From: Saccharopolyspora gloriosae
GTDB lineage: Bacteria; Actinomycetota; Actinomycetes; Mycobacteriales; Pseudonocardiaceae
Length of the DNA: 64,000 nucleotides
Reading direction: 5' to 3'
Assembly (NCBI RefSeq): GCF_014203325.1
Contig: NZ_JACHIV010000001.1
Location: 3,969,501-4,033,500 of the forward strand
The position numbers were made by a program, and so were the translations under genes. Positions 35,995-44,239 of the stretch are shown in pieces (positions within the stretch are counted from its first letter, which is position 1; every line of letters starts with the position of its first letter). The notes below the pieces were generated by a model. It was not told the DNA's origin and did not search any database. It was given only the letters and a program-made list of their open reading frames with translations.

Positions 35995-36000
35995 CGCTGC
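35978..36000. promoter_or_regulatory. predicted Cascade autoregulation target (PAM plus protospacer)
   Basis: Plus-strand AAC (35978-35980) is an AA-type PAM, followed by TGGCAAAGCATCATCGC (35981-35997). This matches the mini-CRISPR pseudo-spacer TGGCAGAGCATGATCGC at 15 of 17 positions, with mismatches only at positions 6 and 12. The site spans the ATG at 35994 and abuts the ribosome-binding site of the cas8e operon. Bound Cascade would block transcription elongation or initiation of the operon. Confidence 0.75.
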
Positions 36001-36035
36001 CCCTCTTGAACGGTCTTCTCGCCTGCCCGTGACAC

Positions 36036-36047
36036 GGCATGATTAAA
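36036..36047. promoter_or_regulatory. AT-rich shared promoter core between the cas8e operon and the mini-CRISPR
   Basis: GATTAAAT on the plus strand (ATTTAATC on the minus strand) is the only AT-rich patch in this interval. Read on the minus strand it gives a TTTAAT -10 about 40 bases before the operon start codon. Read on the plus strand it gives TTAAAT, with a start point about where the first degenerate repeat begins. The -35 elements are not obvious. Confidence 0.45.
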
Positions 36048-36055
36048 TGCAGCCC

Positions 36056-36131
36056 ACACGCCCCGAGCTTTCGGGGATGCTCCATGGCAGAGCATGATCG
36101 CGAGGTCGGCCCCGCAACGCGGGGATGCCGC
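36056..36131 (+). ncRNA. CreR/CreA-like crRNA-resembling regulatory RNA (degenerate two-repeat mini-CRISPR)
   Basis: The first degenerate repeat (36056-36083) has the stem CCCCGA/TCGGGG, a compensated variant of the array's CCCCGC/GCGGGG, and the handle GATGCTCC (array: GATGCTTC). A variable base (36084) and a 20-nt pseudo-spacer (36085-36104) follow. The second degenerate repeat (36105-36131) begins GTCGGCCCCGC and keeps the stem with a three-base loop. Orientation is opposite to the cas genes. The pseudo-spacer pairs with the cas8e-operon start region. Short imperfect crRNAs of this kind are known to let Cascade bind without Cas3 cleavage and repress cas or toxin promoters. Transcription itself is inferred. 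Confidence 0.75.
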
Positions 36132-36146
36132 GGGCACGGCCCGCGG
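36128..36146 (+). terminator. GC-rich hairpin after the mini-CRISPR
   Basis: CCGCGGG and CCCGCGG form a perfect seven-base stem with a five-base loop directly downstream of the second degenerate repeat. It could end the small RNA, or the cas3 transcript from the other side. Confidence 0.45.
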
Positions 36147-36163
36147 CCACCTCGATCTCATCA

Positions 36164-38977
36164 TCACCCAGCCTTCCTGGGGCCAACGACGAGCCCGAGC
36201 GAGCCGTCGTACCCCACGAGGTGGTCGCCCAACCTCGCGCCACCATTCGCCGGCAAGACCAGTGCGCGGCTGTGGCCCAGCCAGGGGTGCGTTCGCCACG
36301 CCGGTAGCGGCGCGAGTTCCTCTTCCGCGGCTGTGGTGAGCTTGGCCGGGAGCCGTACGGTGCTACCGAGAATGTCGTCGAGGACCTCGGCGCTGGCATC
36401 TCCATTCAGCCCCAGGGAACGGCCGTTGATCGTGCGGTAGCCGCGGTCATCGCGGGTGAGCAGCTGGACTTCGATGCTGGGGTCGCCGTCTCGGACCAGG
36501 GCTCGTGCCTGGTGTTCACCGAGCTCGCCCGCGCCGCCACGATGCAGTCCTGCCAAGGTTGGTTCGCCGTGGTGGCCGACACGGGTGAGCAGGAACTGCT
36601 CCGCTTTCGTGATGCGGTCCCGCCGATCGCGCAGATCTTCGTCCGCGGCATCCCGTTCCGCATCGCTCCACCCCGCGGGGACGGGCTCGGTCCCTTCGTA
36701 GACCTCGGCGACCAAGGACGGCACCTCGGAAGGGATCGACCACGTACCACCTCGTGCCGCCAAAACGGTTGCCGCGGTACGCAGCAACAGCATCCGGCCG
36801 TAAATGGCTTCGCTGGCAGGAAGCAGCCACGGTGGCTCGTTCCCGCGATCCTGAAACCCGGTGATGATCACTTCGGGTTCGCGCAGGGACTCAGGCCGCG
36901 AGGTGGCGTGGCGATGCAACCGGCCGATGCGTTGCAACACCAAGTCGATCGGTGCGAGGTCGGTGATCAGCAGGTCCGTCGAGACGTCGAACGACTGCTC
37001 CGCCAGCTGTGAAGCCACGAGAATCCATCGCTCTCCCGGGGCTGGGCGGTGGTTTTCCTCGGGCCCGAGCAGTGCGAGGTTGTCCGCGGTGCGAGTGGCC
37101 CGGTCGGCGGCGGACAAACGCCCGTGCAGCAGACCGACATCGGCGCCGAACCGGGCTCGTAACGCCCTGTAGGTCTCCTGCACCCGATCGACGGTGTTGT
37201 GGATGACCAACGCGGTCCCGCCGTCGGCAAGGCGTTCCTGCACCAGATCGGCAACGACGTCGCCACTGCCCCGAGAAGCCGCCGGAGGTTCATCAGCGAT
37301 GCTCACCCGCACCCGCAGATCACCGCGCCACGAGCCGCAGTGCTCCACCACATGAGCGGGTTTCCCGTGCTCATCGGCCCACACCGCCGTCACGCTCGGA
37401 TAGCCCGCGGCCCGCGGCACACCGACCGCTTCGTGCTCGTCACCGGTGGCACCGGAGAGGTACGCGGCCAGCAGCTGGTCCCGCTGCGCCGGCGGCAACG
37501 TCGCCGACAGCAACACCACCGGAACCCCGGCTTGGCCGAGCCAGCGCAGCCCTTCCTTCAAGAACTGCGACATGTACACGTCGGCAGCGTGCACCTCGTC
37601 AAGCACGACGACCTTGCCGACCAGACCGGCCATCCGCAGCATCACGTGCTTGGTCCGCGTCGCCGCGAACAGCAACTGGTCGATCGTGCCGACCACGAAC
37701 GGACACAACAAACCCCGCAACCGGCCCAGGAACCACTCCGCGGGAACGAGCCGCTCACCATCCGACCCAGCCGACTGTGGCAAACCGTAGGCCGCGTCCT
37801 CCTCGATCGTGCCGAAGTCGTCATCCGGGTCCTCGGCCACCGCCTCCAGCAACGCACGCCACTGCGCGTTCAACGCTCGCTTGCCGTGCAACAACGCGAC
37901 CTGACTGCCCAAACCTGGCTCGATGCGCTCCACCCATTCCCGCACCTGGATGAACATCGGATCGCACGTCGCCTGCGTCGGCATGCCGAAGAACACGCCG
38001 TCCGCACCGAACCGCGCCGCGAACACCTCGGCAGCCCCCAACGCGCCCTTGGTCTTGCCCTCCCCCATCGGCGCCTCGACGACCATCAGCCCCGGCGCCG
38101 GCATCCTCCGCGCCACCTCCAGCACCAGCGACTGCGACGTGCGAGGCCCCCTGTCGAACCGGTTCTGGAACACCTCCGGGCCCGGCACCGGCAACTTCCC
38201 CCAGCCGCCGCGCAAACCCAGCTCCGCCCACACCTCCCGCGCCCGGCGCCGGGCAGCGTCCATGCTCACCGCTTCCAGCCCGTCAATACCGTCGAGGCGG
38301 GATGCGATCCAGTCGGCCATCACGATCAAGCCACTCAACTGCAACTGTTCCGCCCGCGACGGCACCGAAGACGGCTGCACCGCCGCCACATCACCGAACC
38401 CGACCTCTCCGGTGAACACTCGCACCAACCCGGCCTGCGCTGCAGCCCAGTCAGCATCCGGCACTTGGACCGCCCGCAAACGGGCCCCACGCAGCGCCAA
38501 CTCACCCCCGCCGGGAAACCGGCCATGATGCCCGGCGACCAACGGCCACACCCACGCCACCTGCTCGTCCGCCCAACCTTCGTCAGGCAAAACCCTGCGC
38601 AGCAACACCGCCCCAGCCTTGTCGTGCCGCCACCGAACACGACCGACCTTGAACCGATCCCACCGCAGCCCCGCCTGCCACACCGCCTCGGCACAGTCGG
38701 CATCCATGCACTGAAACGCCGGAGTGGCCTTCCCGCAATCATGAATCCCGCACAACCACGCGAAAAATCGCCGCCCCCGCCCCGGACCACCCGCCACACG
38801 ATCAAGAAGATCCCGAGTCACCACAGGCAGATACCCATCCCACAAGCACTCCGCCACCGCCGCCGTATCCAGCATGTGCGACAACAACAAGTTCCGACGC
38901 CCACCACCCCGCGACGCGGACTTCCCCCACAACGCCCCCAACCACCGCCGCAAGTCAGCCTCGACCTCCACCACCAC
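36164..38977 (-). CDS. cas3: Cas3 helicase-nuclease (type I-E)
   Basis: A 937-residue protein. The N-terminal HD nuclease shows LLLSHMLDTAAVAECLW and CGIHDCGKATPAFQ. The SF2 helicase has VEAPMGEGKTKGALGAAEVF (motif I, about residue 305), VVLDEVHAADVYM (DEVH box, about 460), LLSATLPPAQR, and SFDVSTDLLITDLAPIDLVL with QRIGRLHRH (motifs V-VI). It degrades DNA marked by Cascade. I prefer GTG 38977, with GGAG six bases upstream; TTG codons at 38995 and 38989 are in frame. It is transcribed separately from the cas8e operon, with 169 bases between, and an IS256-type element sits just upstream. Confidence 0.95.
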   Translation of the reverse strand: MVVEVEADLRRWLGALWGKSASRGGGRRNLLLSHMLDTAAVAECLWDGYLPVVTRDLLDRVAGGPGRGRRFFAWLCGIHDCGKATPAFQCMDADCAEAVWQAGLRWDRFKVGRVRWRHDKAGAVLLRRVLPDEGWADEQVAWVWPLVAGHHGRFPGGGELALRGARLRAVQVPDADWAAAQAGLVRVFTGEVGFGDVAAVQPSSVPSRAEQLQLSGLIVMADWIASRLDGIDGLEAVSMDAARRRAREVWAELGLRGGWGKLPVPGPEVFQNRFDRGPRTSQSLVLEVARRMPAPGLMVVEAPMGEGKTKGALGAAEVFAARFGADGVFFGMPTQATCDPMFIQVREWVERIEPGLGSQVALLHGKRALNAQWRALLEAVAEDPDDDFGTIEEDAAYGLPQSAGSDGERLVPAEWFLGRLRGLLCPFVVGTIDQLLFAATRTKHVMLRMAGLVGKVVVLDEVHAADVYMSQFLKEGLRWLGQAGVPVVLLSATLPPAQRDQLLAAYLSGATGDEHEAVGVPRAAGYPSVTAVWADEHGKPAHVVEHCGSWRGDLRVRVSIADEPPAASRGSGDVVADLVQERLADGGTALVIHNTVDRVQETYRALRARFGADVGLLHGRLSAADRATRTADNLALLGPEENHRPAPGERWILVASQLAEQSFDVSTDLLITDLAPIDLVLQRIGRLHRHATSRPESLREPEVIITGFQDRGNEPPWLLPASEAIYGRMLLLRTAATVLAARGGTWSIPSEVPSLVAEVYEGTEPVPAGWSDAERDAADEDLRDRRDRITKAEQFLLTRVGHHGEPTLAGLHRGGAGELGEHQARALVRDGDPSIEVQLLTRDDRGYRTINGRSLGLNGDASAEVLDDILGSTVRLPAKLTTAAEEELAPLPAWRTHPWLGHSRALVLPANGGARLGDHLVGYDGSLGLVVGPRKAG

Positions 38978-39127
38978 GCGCGACTCCAACCCCAAGCCCC
39001 CTCAGTAACATCGGACGCACGCACCGTAGCGAAACCCACCGACAAACCAGCCCAGAACACATGAACCCACCACACAACCTCGACACCACCACCAAAAACG
39101 GAGTGAATGAAAGGGACTGTCGGTCAG

Positions 39128-40507
39128 ACGGTGTTTTCGGCCTGACGCGCCGGACGTGGTTCCGGCGGGAAAGGCGCTGTGACTGATGGCATCGGATGCT
39201 GTGAGCCCACGCAAAAATGAGAAGAATTCAGATCGGCAGCTGTCTCCGGAGCAGGCCGCTGCGGCAGCCATGATCTCCCAGGCTCGCCGGGAAGGGCTGG
39301 ACCTGACCGGCCCGGACGGCGTACTGAAAGTGTTCACCAAAAACGTCCTGGAAACGGCGTTGAACGAGGAAATGACCGAACACCTCGGACACGAGAAAAA
39401 TCGGACTGACCCCGCAAGGGACTCGGGCAATATCAGGAACGGAACACGCCCCAAGACAGTACTCTCCGATGCGGTAGGCGAGGTGGACATCGCCGTGCCG
39501 CGTGATCGCGAGGGCACTTTCAGCCCGCAGATCGTGAAAAAGCGCCAACGCCGCATCGGCAGCGTGGACGAGATCGTGCTGTCACTGTATGCAAAAGGAC
39601 TCACCACCGGCGAGATCGCGGCGCATTTCGCCGATATCTACGGTGCCTCGGTATCCAAAGACACGATCTCGACCATCACCGACAAAGTCGTCACGGAAAT
39701 GGAAGCCTGGTCCGACCGGCCCCTCGATGCCGTGTACGCGGCCGTGTTCATCGACGCGATCCACGTGAAGGTCCGCGACGGCCAGGTCGCCAACCGGCCC
39801 GTCTACGCCGCCATCGGCGTCACCCTCGACGGCCGCAAGGACGTCCTGGGCCTCACAGCGGGCCACGGCGGCGGCGAAGGCGCGAAGTTCTGGATGAGCG
39901 TGCTCATCGACCTCAAAAACCGCGGCATCAGAGACGTCTTCTTCCTCGTCTGCGACGGACTGAAAGGACTCCCCGAAGTCGTGGCCAACGTATGGCCGCA
40001 AACCATCGTGCAAACCTGCATCATCCACCTGATCCGCAACTCATTCCGACTCGTATCCCGGAAACACTGGGAAGAACTCAAACGCGACCTCACGCCGATC
40101 TACACCGCCCCCTCCCCACGCGCAGCCGAGGCCGCATTGGACGAACTCGACAACAAATGGGGCACGAAACACGCGGCGATAATCCGATTCTGGCGCAACG
40201 CATGGCAGGAATTCATCCCCTTCCTCGACTACGACACCGAAATCCGCAGAATGATCTGCTCCACCAACGCCATCGAATCACTCAACGCCCGCTACCGGCG
40301 AGCAGTCCGAGCGAGAGGACATTTCCCCACCGAACAAGCCGCCATGAAGTGCCTCTACCTCGTCACCCGTAGCCTGGACCCCACCGGCACCGGCCGCACA
40401 CGATGGACCCAACGCTGGAAACCCGTGATCAACGCCTTCGCGATCACCTTCAGCGACCGCTGGCCAGCCGCGGAAACCTACTAACCCACCACCGCCGAAA
40501 ACACCGT
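39128..40507. mobile_element. IS256-family insertion sequence
   Basis: One transposase gene lies between inverted repeats ACGGTGTTTTCGGC (39128-39141) and its complement (40494-40507); similarity continues a few bases outward. No clear target duplication was found. It is inserted between the cas3 start and a tRNA-Pro att remnant, within 150 bases of cas3. Confidence 0.85.
39186..40484 (+). CDS. IS256-family (Mutator-type) transposase
   Basis: 432 residues, full length for the family. The DDE domain is visible: first Asp in VFIDAIHVKVRDG, second in FFLVCDGLKGLPEVV followed by TCIIHLIRNSFRLV, and the Glu region in STNAIESLNARYRR. The N-terminal part carries the helix-turn-helix LYAKGLTTGEIAAHFADIYG. 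No frameshift or stop, so it may be active. Confidence 0.93.
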   Translation: MASDAVSPRKNEKNSDRQLSPEQAAAAAMISQARREGLDLTGPDGVLKVFTKNVLETALNEEMTEHLGHEKNRTDPARDSGNIRNGTRPKTVLSDAVGEVDIAVPRDREGTFSPQIVKKRQRRIGSVDEIVLSLYAKGLTTGEIAAHFADIYGASVSKDTISTITDKVVTEMEAWSDRPLDAVYAAVFIDAIHVKVRDGQVANRPVYAAIGVTLDGRKDVLGLTAGHGGGEGAKFWMSVLIDLKNRGIRDVFFLVCDGLKGLPEVVANVWPQTIVQTCIIHLIRNSFRLVSRKHWEELKRDLTPIYTAPSPRAAEAALDELDNKWGTKHAAIIRFWRNAWQEFIPFLDYDTEIRRMICSTNAIESLNARYRRAVRARGHFPTEQAAMKCLYLVTRSLDPTGTGRTRWTQRWKPVINAFAITFSDRWPAAETY

Positions 40508-40525
40508 TCAAGCGATAGACCCCCA

Positions 40526-40681
40526 CTGGGGGTCAAGGGCTCGTGGGTTCGAATCCCGCCGTCCCGACGGTCTAGAGGGTCTTCGCAGGTCAGACACTGC
40601 GAAGGCCCTCTTTTTCTGCTCTTGGTCGGTTCTTCGAAGTCGAGCACGCCGTTGCTGGACCCCTTGACTTCGGAGGTTCCC
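40526..40681. repeat. 156-bp direct repeat, copy 1: tRNA-Pro(GGG) 3' end, terminator, recombinase leader
   Basis: Identical at 154 of 156 positions to 49767-49922. The first 43 bases are the tRNA 3' half from the anticodon loop (CTGGGGGTCAAG), with T-arm GTGGGTTCGAATCCCGC and acceptor strand CGTCCCGA. No 5' half is present. A terminator (40576-40615) and about 65 further bases follow, stopping just where copy 2 has the start codon of a recombinase. This is the form of an integration att site. Confidence 0.88.
40576..40615 (+). terminator. Rho-independent terminator after tRNA fragment (copy 1)
   Basis: Arms AGGGTCTTCGCAG and CTGCGAAGGCCCT (one G-T pair) around an eight-base loop, then CTTTTT. 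It is the native-type terminator of the tRNA and is also present in copy 2 at 49817-49856. Confidence 0.85.
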
Positions 40682-41094
40682 CATCTCGGGTGAGCTGACC
40701 GCGAAAAGCACTCGACAGGCCAATATCGGCTTTACCGGATTGTGCACCGGAGAGGCACACCGCCCGTAGAAACCTGCACCGGCGTCCGTCCGACACGCGC
40801 AGTGGCAGCGGACCGACGGCCTCGGTGGAGGTGTGCTGCCAGGCGAACTGTTCTCTAGGCGCCAAAAATTCCCCGTCGAGAGGGAAAGCGAGCACTACCG
40901 GCAGTTCGCACGGCCATGCATAACATGCCCGTTCACGGCACCGGCAGCACCGGCGCCGTCCTGGACGGAACGCGCGGCGAGACGGGTGAAATTACCACGG
41001 GAGCGTCGCGGCTGGACGGACCCCTGAGATCTGGTGATCGAGCGCGAATCGGAATGGCCGGACCAGCGTGGAAGACCACGAGGGGATCGGGGTT
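40682..41094. other. 413-bp region without a gene
   Basis: It lies between the att repeat and the convergent end of the iclR gene. Frames on both strands are short and lack ribosome-binding sites. It occupies the position where a recombinase gene would follow the att leader by analogy with copy 2, so it may be deletion scar. Confidence 0.5.
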
Positions 41095-41796
41095 TCAGTG
41101 TCCGCCGAGTTGCGCTGTGAGCTTCTCGGCGTTTCGCAGCAGTAGGTCCTTGATCTCGGTGGATCGTTGCGCGCTCATCCTGTGTCGAGGGCCGACGACG
41201 CCCAGCGCTCCGACGAAGCCGCCGTTCATGCCGAAGAGGGGGACGGCGACGGCGCCGGTCTCCGGGTTCCACTCCCCGTCGGAGAAGTAGAACCTCTGAT
41301 GGCGGATCTGTGCGGCGTGTTCGTCGTCGCCGCCGGTGTAGACGGTGAGGATCCGTCCGCCTGCGCCGAGCTCCAGGGGAAGTGCGGACCCTTCGTCGAG
41401 GTGGTGGCGCATGGGCTGGTCGCTGTTGACGCGGTAGAGCACGATGCGCTGATCCCCCTCTCGGACGTAGAAGGCCGCGCTCTCGCCGGTCTCGGCGCTG
41501 ATGTCGGCGAGTGCGGGACGGATGTAGTCGGCGAGGTGGAAAGCGCGCTGGTATTGGGAGCCGAGCCGCCACAAGGTCGGCCCGAGCCGATAGCAGCCGT
41601 CGGCATCACGGTTGAGATAGCCCATGCGCTGCAGTGACGCGGCCAGCCTCAGGATGGTGCTGCGGTAGAAACCGGTGCGCTTGGCCAGGTCCGCCAGCGA
41701 GAGCCGGTCAGCCCCGTCGGCGAACGCCTCGAGCAACCCCAGAGCTCGCTCGACCGCCTCGACCCGCTGTTCCTTGGGCTGCTGCCCAGTCGACAT
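41095..41796 (-). CDS. IclR-family transcriptional regulator
   Basis: A 233-residue protein. The winged helix is LLEAFADGADRLSLADLAKR then TGFYRSTILRLAASLQRMGY, followed by the ligand-binding IclR domain, including AFYVREGDQRIVLYRVNSDQ and ALGVVGPRHRMS. The ATG at 41796 has AGGAGGG upstream. It is divergent from the catabolic operon at 41988 and probably controls it in response to a pathway acid or CoA ester. Confidence 0.9.
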   Translation of the reverse strand: MSTGQQPKEQRVEAVERALGLLEAFADGADRLSLADLAKRTGFYRSTILRLAASLQRMGYLNRDADGCYRLGPTLWRLGSQYQRAFHLADYIRPALADISAETGESAAFYVREGDQRIVLYRVNSDQPMRHHLDEGSALPLELGAGGRILTVYTGGDDEHAAQIRHQRFYFSDGEWNPETGAVAVPLFGMNGGFVGALGVVGPRHRMSAQRSTEIKDLLLRNAEKLTAQLGGH

Positions 41797-41987
41797 CGGC
41801 GTTCCCTCCTCGTCGCGAAGTGGCTGCACCGCGGCGACATCGTTGCGCTCCAACGCCGAACATTCTGCCAGCCAGAACGACCGGTGCCGATCATCCTCCC
41901 GCTTCCACCCTTGACTCCGGCCGCCCACTGCTCTTAACGTTCTGCCTACCGCACTAGTAGTCTGCTAGACAGAATGGTGGCGAGCAA
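41797..41987. promoter_or_regulatory. divergent promoter/operator region of the island operon
   Basis: 191 bases between divergent iclR and the lyase gene. An A+T-richer patch at 41948-41975 contains ACTAGTAG and GTCT-GCT-AGAC (41960-41970), a small palindrome that could be the IclR operator. Confidence 0.4.
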
Positions 41988-42956
41988 ATGGGAACTCCGG
42001 AACGGGCGTCTCGAACGTCTGATGTGGACGTCCTGGTAAGCGAGGTCGGCCCTCGGGACGGTCTGCAGAACATCGATCGAGCCATGCCGACCGGGGCCAA
42101 GCACCGCTGGGTCGCGACGCTGGCTGCGGCGGGGCTGCGGGAGGTCGAGGTCGCCTCGTTCGTCTCCCCGAAGCGGCTCCCGCAGATGGCGGATGCGGCG
42201 GAAGTGGTCGCCGAGGCGCTGCGGATTCCGGACCTGACCGTGCTGGCGCTGGTGCCGAACCTGATCGGTGCCCGCAACGCCGTGGCCGCTGGCGCCCGAT
42301 CCCTGACGATGCCGGTCTCGGTATCGGAATCGCACAGCCGCGCGAACATCGGCATGAGCCCCGAACAGGCCGTCGAGCAGGTCGTCGCCGTCGCCGCGCT
42401 GAAGGCTGAACACCCCGACCTGCACATCGAAGTCGGGCTGTCGACCGCGTTCGGATGCACCATCGAGGGTTCGGTGCCGGAGGATCGGGTCATCGAGCTG
42501 GCGGTGCACGCCGCACGGGCGGGTGCGGACTCGGTCGGCCTCTCCGACACCACCGGTTACGCCAACCCGGCCCAGGTGCGGCGACTGTTCACTCGCCTGT
42601 CGTCCGAGCTCGGGGAGCGTGCCGGCGGCGCCCACCTGCACAACACCAGAGGCCAGGGCTTGGCCAACGTCGTGGCCGCGCTGGACGCCGGGGTGCGCAC
42701 GTTCGACTCCTCGCACGCCGGTTTGGGCGGTTGCCCCTACGCCCCGGGGGCGAGCGGGAACGTCGTCAGCGAGGACCTGGTGTTCCTGCTGGAGTCCATG
42801 GGCCTGCGCACCGGGGTCGACCTCGATGCCCTGATCGCGGGGCGCTCGGTGATCTCCGAGGGCCTGCCGGGTGAGCAGCTTTACGGCCACGTCGCCGACG
42901 CGGGGCTTACCAAGGGGTTCCGCTACGCCGACGAGATGGCGGAGATTCCCGCATGA
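41988..42956 (+). CDS. hydroxymethylglutaryl-CoA lyase-like enzyme
   Basis: A 322-residue HMGL/DRE-TIM protein. The N-terminal SEVGPRDGLQNI carries the catalytic Arg-Asp, VEVASFVSPKRLPQMADA follows, the metal-binding HLHNTRGQG is present, and the Cys loop is AGLGGCPYAPGASGNVVSED. It cleaves a 3-hydroxy-acyl-CoA to a ketone or keto acid plus acetyl-CoA. Paired with a CoA transferase, it could act on HMG-CoA or on citramalyl-CoA-type substrates; the sequence does not decide. It overlaps the next gene by ATGA. Confidence 0.85.
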   Translation: MGTPERASRTSDVDVLVSEVGPRDGLQNIDRAMPTGAKHRWVATLAAAGLREVEVASFVSPKRLPQMADAAEVVAEALRIPDLTVLALVPNLIGARNAVAAGARSLTMPVSVSESHSRANIGMSPEQAVEQVVAVAALKAEHPDLHIEVGLSTAFGCTIEGSVPEDRVIELAVHAARAGADSVGLSDTTGYANPAQVRRLFTRLSSELGERAGGAHLHNTRGQGLANVVAALDAGVRTFDSSHAGLGGCPYAPGASGNVVSEDLVFLLESMGLRTGVDLDALIAGRSVISEGLPGEQLYGHVADAGLTKGFRYADEMAEIPA

Positions 42957-44188
42957 GCGCGCCGCAGGACGTGGCGACCGGACGGCTACCGCTGGAGGGC
43001 GTGCGGGTCGTCGAGTTCTCGCACATGATCATGGGGCCTTCTTGCGGACTCGTCCTCGCCGATTCGGGCGCCGACGTGATCAAAGTCGAGCCCGTCGGCG
43101 ACGGAGACAAGACTCGGGTCCTACCGGGCTCGGGCGCCGGGTTCTTCCCGATGTTCAACCGGAACAAGCGCTCGGTGGCGGTGGACCTCAAGTCCGAGGA
43201 AGGACTGGAGTACGTCAAGCGGCTGATCGCGACCGCGGACGTGGTGACCGAGAACTTCCGCTCCGGCGGCTTGGACGCGCTGGGCCTGGGTTACGAGGAG
43301 CTCAGCGCCGAGAACCCCGGGCTGATCTACTGCAGCCTCAAAGGGTTCCTGTCCGGGCCGTACGAGCATCGAGCCGCGCTGGACGAGGTCGTGCAGATGA
43401 TGGGCGGCCTGGCTTACATGACAGGCCCGGACGGTCGGCCGCTGCGCGCGGGGGCGTCGGTCAACGACATCATGGGCGGCATGTTCGCCGCGATGGGCGT
43501 CATGGCCGCTCTCTACGAGCGCCGAACCACCGGTCACGGACAGTTGGTGCGCAGTTCGTTGTTCGAGAACAACGTCTTCCTCGTGGGCCAGCACATGGCG
43601 CAGTACGCGGTCACCGGCCGAGCCGCCGACCCGATGCCGTCACGGCTGTCGGCGTGGGCGGTCTACGACGTGTTCGACACCGGCGACGACGAAAAGGTCT
43701 TCATCGGCGTCGTCTCCGACACCCAGTGGCGCGCGTTCTGTGCGGCGTTCGGACTGCCTCACCTAGCCGAGGACCCCACCCTGGCCACCAACACCCAGCG
43801 AGTCGGGGCCAGGGAACGGATCATGCCGACGCTGCGCGACACGATCAGGTCCCGCACCCAGGACGAGACCGTTCGGCTGTGCGAAACCGCCCGGTTGCCG
43901 TTCGCACCGATCAAGCGTCCCCAGGACCTGTTCGACGATCCGCACCTGAACGAGACGGGGGCGCTGACCGAGGTCACCCTGGCCGACGGGCGCACCGCAC
44001 GGCTGCCCGCGCTGCCGCTGGAGATGGGCGGGCGCCGGCTACCGCTGCGCCTGGACCTTCCCCGCGCCGGGGAACACACCGGTGAGCTGGCTCGTGAACT
44101 CGGCTACTCGCCAGAGCAGATTTCGGCCGCCGCGCAGGCTCGGACGTTCTGCGGCGATTCCGCCGAGCAATCCGCATCGATTCACTGA
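42953..44188 (+). CDS. CaiB/BaiF-type (class III) CoA transferase
   Basis: A 411-residue protein with VRVVEFSHMIMGPSCGLVLA, the usual LADSGADVIKVEP, NRNKRSVAVDLKSEEG, and the catalytic Asp region SGPYEHRAALDEVVQMMGG. It would activate the dicarboxylic or hydroxy acid from succinyl- or acetyl-CoA before the lyase acts. It is translationally coupled to the lyase. Confidence 0.88.
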   Translation: MSAPQDVATGRLPLEGVRVVEFSHMIMGPSCGLVLADSGADVIKVEPVGDGDKTRVLPGSGAGFFPMFNRNKRSVAVDLKSEEGLEYVKRLIATADVVTENFRSGGLDALGLGYEELSAENPGLIYCSLKGFLSGPYEHRAALDEVVQMMGGLAYMTGPDGRPLRAGASVNDIMGGMFAAMGVMAALYERRTTGHGQLVRSSLFENNVFLVGQHMAQYAVTGRAADPMPSRLSAWAVYDVFDTGDDEKVFIGVVSDTQWRAFCAAFGLPHLAEDPTLATNTQRVGARERIMPTLRDTIRSRTQDETVRLCETARLPFAPIKRPQDLFDDPHLNETGALTEVTLADGRTARLPALPLEMGGRRLPLRLDLPRAGEHTGELARELGYSPEQISAAAQARTFCGDSAEQSASIH

Positions 44189-44239
44189 CCGCCCCAGACC
44201 ACCGGTCCGTCGCATCGTCGCGAGAGCACAGGTAGCCCC

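Noticed and set aside
36056-36131. Reading the degenerate repeats as an ordinary second CRISPR array.
   Set aside because: The gap is 21 nt rather than 33, both repeats are degenerate, there is no leader, and the gap matches the adjacent operon start in the pattern expected for a regulator.
40526-40568. Functional tRNA gene.
   Set aside because: Only the 3' half from the anticodon loop is present; the D-arm and 5' acceptor strand are missing at all three copies.
40590-40895. Small open frames on both strands around the att repeat copies (also 49755-50033).
   Set aside because: Identical peptides at both copies arise simply from translating the direct repeat and its terminator.
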